Part shown: one piece after another, positions 5,638 through 11,108 of the stretch
Position numbering within the stretch: position 1 is the first letter of the stretch
Layout of the letters: every line of letters begins with the position of its first letter
NCBI GenBank assembly: GCA_030640155.1
Contig: DAOWJX010000264.1
Coordinates: 1-11,108 of the forward strand
Source: Candidatus Aegiribacteria sp.
GTDB taxonomy: Bacteria; Fermentibacterota; Fermentibacteria; Fermentibacterales; JCC-6
Length of the DNA: 11,108 nucleotides
Direction: 5' to 3'
The notes under the pieces: generated by a model
Databases searched by the model: none
What the model was told of the DNA's origin: nothing
What the model saw: only the letters and a program-made list of their open reading frames with translations
Translations under genes and position numbers: made by a program

Positions 5638-7572
5638 TTACTCAGCCATCATTTCGGCCAGCTCGTTCCACATCTCCTGATAGCTCTCGATTTCTTTGCA
5701 CACATACGCGTGTTCCCGCTGAAGCTCCACGATCCTGTTGCTGTCAGACAAAACTGCAGGGTCTGCGAGGAGCCCTTCCAGCTCTTCCCTTTTTTCCTCC
5801 AGCGGCAGGAGTTTTCTCTCGACTCTGTCAATCCTGATCCGGATCTTCTTCTGCTTTCTATACAGCTCTTTACGCTCCGCGGCTTCTCTGCGCTTTCTGG
5901 CGTTCTCCAGTTCTCGTGGTGATTTCGTCTTTGGTGAATCAGTCTGCCTTGCTTCAAGCATTCTCCTGATTTTTTCCTGCTTCTTCCGAAGGTAGTATTC
6001 GAAGCTTCCCTGGAACAGACTGACTTTCCCCCCCTGAACTTCGTAGACTTTTTCAACCAGAGCGGACAGCAGCTGTTCGTCATGACTGATAAGGATCAGC
6101 GTGCCTGGATATTTTTCAAGCGCTTCCTGCAGAACATTTCTCGAAAAGATATCGAGGTGATTCGTTGGCTCATCAAGTATCAGAAAATTAACAGGACTCA
6201 GAAGAACCCGTGCCAGAGCAAGCCTGCTTTTCTCCCCTCCTGAGAGAATTCCCGTTTTCTTGAAAGCATCATCTCCGGTAAAAAGAAAGCCGCCAAGTAT
6301 CCCTCTGAGTTCCTTTTCGCTGCTTGAAGGGCTGATTGCTGAAAGTTGCTCAATAAGATTCAAGTCGGGATTGAGATTCTGATCAGCTTCCTGTGTATAG
6401 AAACCGGTACTGACTCTCGAACCACGACTGAAGTTTCCCGATGCAGGTTTTTCCACACCTGCGAGAATCCTGGAAAGAGTGGATTTTCCTTCACCGTTTT
6501 TACCGACTATCCCGATCCGGTCTCCCCTTTCGACCGAAAGATCCACATCGCTGAAAACAATCCGGTCATACTTCATTGAAACTCCATCCAGGCGGGCAAC
6601 GATTTCCCCGCTTCTTGGAGGATGCGGGAAACGGAGTTTCATGTGGGATGGGTCTCTGTGAGTCTGGATGACTTCCATCTTCTCAAGCATCTTCTCGCGG
6701 CTTCGAACCTGAAATCGCTTGCTCTCCGTAGCTTTGAAACGTTTGATGAAACGCTGGATCTTCTCTATCTGTTCGGCCTGGTGTTTTGCCTGTTTTTCCC
6801 TCGTAGTTATATCCTCACGCTTCTTCTTCTCGTAAAACGTATAATTCCCTTTGTAGGAAGACAGCTTTCCAAATTCGAGTTCGTACACCTGAGTCACCAC
6901 CCGGTCCAGAAACCCAGGATCATGGGAGATAATCCATACAGCGCCCCGGAACCTTTTCAGGTACTCCTCAAGCCAGATTCTGGCGTCGAGGTCCAGATGG
7001 TTCGTGGGTTCATCGAGCAGAAGCAGATCGGGATCAGCCAGAAGCAGCGAAGCCAGCTGTGCTCTCATCCTCCATCCACCTGAGAACTCCTCAAGCAGCT
7101 TTGAAAAATCATCAGTTAGGAAGCCCAGACCGGATAATACTTTCTCAGCTCTGCTCCTGATGTTGAATCCGTCCCCTGAATCGATAAGATCATGAGTATC
7201 GGATAACTTCCTGAGCAACTGTTCACGCTCCTCATGTTCCTCGACTTCTTCCAGTTCTATATGGATCTGATTCATCCGTTCGAGAGCCTTTGCCGCGTTT
7301 CCTGCCCTTCCACAAACAGAATCGATGAGTGGGCCTTCAGGGAAACGTCCCATCTGCTGAGGCAGGAGAGCCACCCTTGCGGATAAGGCATGATGCACAT
7401 CTCCTTCTGAAGGCTCCAGTTCCCCTGTCAGAATGTTTATCAGGGTTGTTTTCCCCGCACCGTTGACTCCAACGAGCGCAGTATGCTCACCGCGATTGAT
7501 ATTGAAGGAAAGCCCGGAAAATATCTCCTCCGCACCGAATTTCATCCCGACGCCGGTTACGCTGACTATCAT
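5638..7572 (-). CDS. ABC-F family ATPase (YheS-like architecture)
   Basis: ABC-F proteins are soluble twin-ATPase factors that bind the ribosomal E site and act on stalled or slow translation; some give antibiotic resistance. The 644-residue product has two complete nucleotide-binding domains and no membrane segments. Domain 1: Walker A GVNGAGKT (35-42), signature FSGGW (163-167), Walker B LLLLDEP (183-189) with catalytic Glu188, then NHLD. A basic linker (about 245-305) corresponds to the P-site tRNA-interaction motif. Domain 2: Walker A GKNGEGKS (357-364), signature LSGGE (443-447), catalytic Glu468. The C-terminal 100 residues form a charged coiled coil after a Lys/Arg-rich hinge. FSGGWRMR plus the C-terminal coil recalls E. 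coli YheS rather than EttA; a resistance role is not indicated. The ATG overlaps the upstream phosphoesterase stop as ATGA, so this is the last gene of a coupled operon. Confidence 0.95.
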   Translation of the reverse strand: MIVSVTGVGMKFGAEEIFSGLSFNINRGEHTALVGVNGAGKTTLINILTGELEPSEGDVHHALSARVALLPQQMGRFPEGPLIDSVCGRAGNAAKALERMNQIHIELEEVEEHEEREQLLRKLSDTHDLIDSGDGFNIRSRAEKVLSGLGFLTDDFSKLLEEFSGGWRMRAQLASLLLADPDLLLLDEPTNHLDLDARIWLEEYLKRFRGAVWIISHDPGFLDRVVTQVYELEFGKLSSYKGNYTFYEKKKREDITTREKQAKHQAEQIEKIQRFIKRFKATESKRFQVRSREKMLEKMEVIQTHRDPSHMKLRFPHPPRSGEIVARLDGVSMKYDRIVFSDVDLSVERGDRIGIVGKNGEGKSTLSRILAGVEKPASGNFSRGSRVSTGFYTQEADQNLNPDLNLIEQLSAISPSSSEKELRGILGGFLFTGDDAFKKTGILSGGEKSRLALARVLLSPVNFLILDEPTNHLDIFSRNVLQEALEKYPGTLILISHDEQLLSALVEKVYEVQGGKVSLFQGSFEYYLRKKQEKIRRMLEARQTDSPKTKSPRELENARKRREAAERKELYRKQKKIRIRIDRVERKLLPLEEKREELEGLLADPAVLSDSNRIVELQREHAYVCKEIESYQEMWNELAEMMAE

Positions 7573-8291
7573 TCTCTCGAATCCGATCCCATATGAAGTT
7601 CCAGTGGCTCAAATCCAAGGTAGTCAGAAGAGACAAGTTTGTACTCAACTCCATCCATCGTTGTATCAAGCTGCTGACTCCATGTCCCCGGCGCACTGTG
7701 AAGGTGTCCATAGACGCAGAGAGTAACACCTCTTTCCGTCAGTATCCTGGAAAAATCAGTCCTTTTTCCGTTAACGATCGGCGGATAGTGCATCATCGCG
7801 ATGATCAGCTTTTTTTTAGTCCGCATGCTCTCTGCAGCATCCAGCGACAGCTCAAGCCTGATGAGCTCTCTTCGGAGGATCGATCCTTCTCTCTCCTCCA
7901 GGTACTCATCCGATTCCGGACTCATCCATCCCCTTGATCCGGCAACAATAAACGGTCCGGCATCAAAAGCTGAATTCTGCAGAGGAATTATCCCTTCGGG
8001 AAGTTCGCTCTTCATCTTCGAAGGAGAAGTCCACCAGTAATCGTGATTCCCTTTCAATATGATCTTTCTGCCGGGAAGGTTTGCCAGCCACCCAAGATCA
8101 ATTACTGCCTCATCGAGATTCATTGCCCATGAAAGGTCTCCTGGAAGGAGGATCAGGTCTTCTTGCGATATCCGCTCTTTCCAGTTCGCTTCCAGATGGA
8201 TATGGTGATCTTTCCAGTGATCCCCGAATACATCCATCGGTTTGTCTGTTGAAAAGGACAGATGCAGATCACTTATGGCGAATACTCTCAC
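7569..8291 (-). CDS. calcineurin-like metallophosphoesterase (COG1768-like phosphohydrolase)
   Basis: A two-metal phosphoesterase with all family motifs, numbered from the start chosen here: D8-L-H10, G-D52-L, G-N82-H83-D84, M-H168-Y-P-P, and G-H196-L-H198. Length 240 residues; no signal peptide or membrane segment, so it is cytoplasmic. I place the start at GTG 8291-8289: it overlaps the upstream HAD stop as GTGA and has AGGAG (8301-8297) 5 nt before it. A GTG at 8297 would overlap that ribosome binding site. The GNHDYWW context and the WMSPESDEY insert match small predicted phosphohydrolases of COG1768, whose substrate is unknown to me. It sits between a HAD phosphatase and an ABC-F gene with 4-nt overlaps on both sides, so stoichiometric co-expression is likely. 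Confidence 0.92.
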   Translation of the reverse strand: MRVFAISDLHLSFSTDKPMDVFGDHWKDHHIHLEANWKERISQEDLILLPGDLSWAMNLDEAVIDLGWLANLPGRKIILKGNHDYWWTSPSKMKSELPEGIIPLQNSAFDAGPFIVAGSRGWMSPESDEYLEEREGSILRRELIRLELSLDAAESMRTKKKLIIAMMHYPPIVNGKRTDFSRILTERGVTLCVYGHLHSAPGTWSQQLDTTMDGVEYKLVSSDYLGFEPLELHMGSDSRE

Positions 8292-9166
8292 GGCCACTCC
8301 TGTTCATCATAAAGATCGCCCCGGTCGACGAGCCAGAGTCTCGCAGCCTCGGCAACGCCACCGTCTGCGCCGGATGGAACTTCACGAAAGCGGGTCCGCA
8401 GATGAGCTGGAGAATTCTCAACCACAAAAGCCGATCCGACCCATTCAAGAAGATCGTGGTCGTTATAATCGTTTCCCACGGCAGCGCAATCCTTTCCCGT
8501 CAATCCGTTTTCCCCGGCAATCCACGCGACACCTTCACTTTTAGAGATGCCCCTGGGGAATACCTCGATCCACAGTGATTCTTGATCGAGCGGAGAAGTG
8601 GTTCTCAGAACGTTGTAAGAATCTCCAAGATGTTCAGCTACCGCTTCCAGAACACCTTCTGTTCTGTCAGGGGGCACTATTACCACAATCTGTGTTGAAA
8701 CAACATTCTCATCCCCGGATCTCATCGGACGGCAGTGACCGGGATAATAGGCAATACGCCTTTCCAGATCCGGATTAGCCCCAGAAGTGTACCTGTAGGT
8801 AAAAACATGGTTTTCAGGAATCGCTCCATGAATAGAAAAATCATACTCGAGTTCAGTCAGAATCTTTACGGCATACGCTGTATCTTCGCGGGTCATCGAT
8901 AATGAACGGAGGTATTTACCACTGCGATAATCCTGTATTGCGGCTCCGCTCGACAAGGCAAGATAATCAATAGGGAGGACTCTTTCTCCCATCATTCTGT
9001 AAAAGGAAAAAGGTGATCTTCCGGTGGCCACAACGCGAAGTATTCCCATCTCGCCAAGAGTTTCCAGAGCGGCGATATCCCGTTGATGAAAGCCCCGGTC
9101 GGGGAGAATTAGTGTACCATCCATGTCTGCCGCAAAAAGCCCTGCCGGTAATGATTCCTTATTCAT
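8288..9166 (-). CDS. HAD superfamily type IIB (Cof-like) hydrolase
   Basis: Cytoplasmic phosphatase of 292 residues, typical for Cof-type members, which dephosphorylate sugar phosphates, flavin or cofactor phosphates. Motif I is D14-M-D16-G-T-L with nucleophile Asp14 and general acid Asp16. Motif II is T48-G-R. Motif III Lys209 lies in GISKSEG. Motif IV is G231-N-D233-Y-N-D236. The C2B cap lies between about residues 80 and 195. The ATG at 9166 overlaps the DUF89 stop by 8 nt (9159-9166), and the gene's own stop overlaps the metallophosphoesterase start. The substrate cannot be read from the sequence. Adjacency to a DUF89 phosphatase suggests that both remove unwanted phosphometabolites (inference). 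Confidence 0.94.
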   Translation of the reverse strand: MNKESLPAGLFAADMDGTLILPDRGFHQRDIAALETLGEMGILRVVATGRSPFSFYRMMGERVLPIDYLALSSGAAIQDYRSGKYLRSLSMTREDTAYAVKILTELEYDFSIHGAIPENHVFTYRYTSGANPDLERRIAYYPGHCRPMRSGDENVVSTQIVVIVPPDRTEGVLEAVAEHLGDSYNVLRTTSPLDQESLWIEVFPRGISKSEGVAWIAGENGLTGKDCAAVGNDYNDHDLLEWVGSAFVVENSPAHLRTRFREVPSGADGGVAEAARLWLVDRGDLYDEQEWP

Positions 9167-10022
9167 CTTCCGCCGCCTTCATCAGGACCAGGCTCCCGAC
9201 AGGAAATCCTGTGTGTTCCTCCACCAGATCGCACTTCACTCTGAAAAGAAAATAGATATTCGCCTTAACGGATGAAAGTGATTCGAAATTTCCCTGCCCT
9301 TTGGAGATAATCAAATCCGCCTGTCTGAATATTTCTCTGAATTCAGGGGAACAATCCCTCAGAACAGTGGCAGGCGCACCTGAACCATTCTCGACAATCT
9401 TCGCGACCTGATCAAGTCCGGCATCTACAGCATCCCTGAGAGTCGCGTCATTAATCGCGGGAGCGCCCCTTACGGCCACTGTAACTTTCCCTCGTGGAAG
9501 CTGCTCAATGAAAATCCGATCAAAAACCGTTTCCCCGGCGTTGTCAGCAAGGTACAGAATCCTTTCTGCATCGAACACTTCTCTCCGGAACTGCTCCGGG
9601 TCCACTCCTGAGAGAGGTTTGCTCATTGCTTCGACGAGAGTATGCATGATTTCCTCTTCAGAGATGACGTTCTTAACTCCGAGGTCAATAATATTTCCTG
9701 CTATTGCCAGCCTGAGGCCGGCAATGAAAGGATCCTTCGATTCCGAGATGATCTTTTCCATCTCGGGAATCAGATGAAGAGCCTTTTTCGTATGAGCCGC
9801 TTTTGTTTCCTGATAGAAATCTTCTACGCCGGTCATTGAGGATACGATAGAGGTTATGCCCTGTGCCAGTTCGGGCGGGGTTTTATCGAAATCCGTTTCG
9901 GACATGAATGCAAGGCACCTGCGCAGAATACTCTTGCGCAGAACGGAATCATCAGTAGCTCTTTCGGCGGCTTCTATCGCCATACGGACAAGGCATGGAA
10001 GACAGGCAAGTTCGGCTTTCAT
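9159..10022 (-). CDS. DUF89 / ARMT1-like damage-control phosphatase
   Basis: DUF89 proteins are metal-dependent phosphatases that hydrolyse harmful or damaged phosphometabolites such as fructose 1-phosphate in studied eukaryotic members. The 287-residue length fits compact prokaryotic members. Seen: an N-terminal Cys pair C7-L-P-C10, typical of the prokaryotic branch; GN-I-I-D (G109, N110, D113); the metal-binding D160-N161-A-G-E164; RGAPAINDAT with D192; and SKGQGNFE (240-247), the phosphate-binding Lys241 and loop. All expected active-site residues are present, so it is probably active. The start at ATG 10022 has a weak GGAA ribosome binding site. It is the first gene of the four-gene minus-strand operon. 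I saw only weak -10-like elements upstream (for example TAAGAT around 10050) and call no promoter. Confidence 0.92.
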   Translation of the reverse strand: MKAELACLPCLVRMAIEAAERATDDSVLRKSILRRCLAFMSETDFDKTPPELAQGITSIVSSMTGVEDFYQETKAAHTKKALHLIPEMEKIISESKDPFIAGLRLAIAGNIIDLGVKNVISEEEIMHTLVEAMSKPLSGVDPEQFRREVFDAERILYLADNAGETVFDRIFIEQLPRGKVTVAVRGAPAINDATLRDAVDAGLDQVAKIVENGSGAPATVLRDCSPEFREIFRQADLIISKGQGNFESLSSVKANIYFLFRVKCDLVEEHTGFPVGSLVLMKAAEDE

Positions 10023-10426
10023 ATTTCAGTTCCATTCACGTATGTGGTTTATCTTATCGTAAGCTCGAAAATAATGAATTCCTTAATCACCTGCAGATTT
10101 TCATTCTTCACTCTTCACCATCGATAAGGTCGAAGGGACCAGAGACAGCCCCGCTTCATCGACTGATGGACGCTTATAATGGATTCAGCACTGCGGAGGC
10201 TGGATTGAGTAATTGGTTTCTCCGGTTACGAGGAACTGTGCATGATTTAACTCTATTCAACCGTTTATCAGCTTTTCGTGATATTGACAGGGCAGAACTG
10301 CCCCCGGTATTATCAGTTCAGGCAGAGAATTGCGAACGGATAGAAGATATCGGAGCGTTCTTATGAGTTGTTTTGCAGATGGTTAAGAATCCAACATTCT
10401 GTTGGTAATTTTGAAGGATTAAAACG
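10023..10426. other. 404-nt intergenic region between divergent genes
   Basis: It separates the minus-strand phosphatase operon from the plus-strand gene at 10427. An open frame on plus ending at 10366 has no ribosome binding site and no recognisable domain. A small inverted repeat, GGGCAG-AA-CTGCCC (10290-10303), and a second one at 10391-10405 are the only structures seen. Promoters for both flanking genes should lie here, but no strong consensus pair was found. Base composition shifts from balanced to A+T-rich toward the right end. Confidence 0.5.
10391..10405. promoter_or_regulatory. small palindrome in the leader of the 10427 gene, possible operator
   Basis: CCAACA-TTC-TGTTGG is a perfect 6-bp inverted repeat 21 nt upstream of the ATG and just before the AAGGA ribosome binding site. 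It could be a repressor site or a leader hairpin; a 6-bp palindrome can also occur by chance. Confidence 0.25.
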
Positions 10427-11108
10427 ATGTTGTTAAGATTATTTTTGAGCGTTGTATTATTTGCCGGTTTTCTGCCGGCCCAAGAGCATTACTTTTATGA
10501 TAATACTCTTATTGAAATTTTCTCCTCTATATCCAATGAACATACAACTATTCTGGACATAGCTCCCTTACCTGTATTTGATGATGAATTAATTCATCTG
10601 GATAATGAAAATGTCAACCAGGTATTTGAATCAATCGGGAGATTCAATGATCTTGTTAATAATGATCAAAAAATACTCGGGTCAGTAGAACAATCAGTTA
10701 AATCATCTAAGGATTACGATACTTGTGAAACTTTTATGAATTGGACTGAGTGTACTTTTTTCAGAGATAAAGGAGATTATTCAATAACAGTAAAACAGAC
10801 TATTAATCCAACATCATATATTAAATACAGTGTATATTTTTCCGGAGTTTTCGAAGGTGTAGATTATGGTAGTATGTATTTGCTTCAAGATCAATGGATA
10901 GGTTTTGAGGGAAAGGGTTTTACCTGGCACTTTTATCGATCTCCTTCTCCTTCTGTATATGCTAATCAGCTATGGCATACTCACGACATCCTTGTAATTG
11001 ATGATGAAAGTACGATATATACACCCTGGGGTTCAACTAGTAACCGGGAGATGGTTTTTATAGACACAGATTATGATTGGGATTATACTGTAAACTATAA
11101 TCATCCAA
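10427..11108 (+). CDS. secreted protein of unknown function, 3' partial
   Basis: The frame is open from ATG 10427 to the window edge (227 codons). AAGGA (10414-10418) lies 8 nt upstream. Residues 1-19 form a signal peptide (MLLRLFLSVVLFAGFLPA) with cleavage likely before Gln-Glu. The mature part begins with a helical Asp/Asn/Glu-rich region (about 30-95), then a beta-rich domain full of Tyr, Trp and Phe (SITVKQTINP, YSVYFSGVF, DQWIGFEGKGFTWHFY, DTDYDWDYTVNYNHP). Two cysteines (in YDTCET and WTECTFF) lie about ten residues apart and could form a disulfide. No family is recognised. Codons are strongly A/T-ending and the gene is visibly A+T-richer than the rest of the window, consistent with a lineage-specific or acquired gene. 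Confidence 0.78.
   Translation, partial: MLLRLFLSVVLFAGFLPAQEHYFYDNTLIEIFSSISNEHTTILDIAPLPVFDDELIHLDNENVNQVFESIGRFNDLVNNDQKILGSVEQSVKSSKDYDTCETFMNWTECTFFRDKGDYSITVKQTINPTSYIKYSVYFSGVFEGVDYGSMYLLQDQWIGFEGKGFTWHFYRSPSPSVYANQLWHTHDILVIDDESTIYTPWGSTSNREMVFIDTDYDWDYTVNYNHP

Noticed and set aside
10290..10303. GGGCAG-AA-CTGCCC inverted repeat as a terminator
   Set aside because: No T-run follows and no gene ends just before it.
9995..10366. Open frame of 123 codons on plus between the phosphatase operon and the last gene
   Set aside because: It begins inside the DUF89 gene on the other strand, has no ribosome binding site at any start, and shows no domain or signal peptide.

Overview
The window (about 50% G+C by eye, lower at the right end) looks like the chromosome of a Gram-negative-type anaerobic or fermentative bacterium. 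HydF, a maturase needed only for [FeFe] hydrogenase, points to hydrogen metabolism. A lipobox protein and several signal-peptide proteins indicate an exported proteome. Beta-rich secreted proteins with no clear family recall uncultivated fermenters such as Fermentibacterota or Cloacimonadota, but that placement is a guess from protein style. Five of the eleven protein genes start with GTG or TTG.

Layout. Positions 1-340 hold a tRNA-Ser(GCU) on the minus strand with its own promoter, divergent from a plus-strand promoter. Positions 341-4391 hold a plus-strand cluster: hydF, a 91-residue lipoprotein overlapping it by 4 nt, an unrecognised 422-residue exported protein starting directly after the lipoprotein stop, and, 38 nt on, a zinc-ribbon / one-TM / beta-propeller membrane protein. 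Positions 4477-4644 hold a compact promoter, a perfect Shine-Dalgarno and a 31-residue lysine-rich peptide gene. A strong 10-bp hairpin at 4765-4789 separates it from a convergent minus-strand gene.

That gene (5420-4797, minus) is the most interesting object here. It has a promoter, a strong ribosome binding site, a signal peptide and a good beta-rich C-terminal domain, but codon 37 is UGA in frame. The UGA completes a Cys-Ala-Ser-UGA (CxxU-like) motif and is followed 12 nt later by a perfect hairpin whose apical loop is AGGU, in the position and style of a bacterial SECIS element. A secreted selenoprotein of an undescribed family is a real possibility; a nonsense mutation or sequence error is the plain alternative.

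Positions 10022-5638 (minus) form a tight four-gene operon with overlaps of 8, 4 and 4 nt: a DUF89/ARMT1-like damage-control phosphatase, a HAD type IIB phosphatase, a calcineurin-like metallophosphoesterase and an ABC-F ATPase of YheS-like architecture. Three unrelated phosphatase folds are thus translationally coupled to a ribosome-associated factor, suggesting metabolite clean-up linked to translation status (inference).

After about 400 nt with no convincing gene, an A+T-rich gene for a secreted protein of unknown function starts at 10427 and runs off the right edge.
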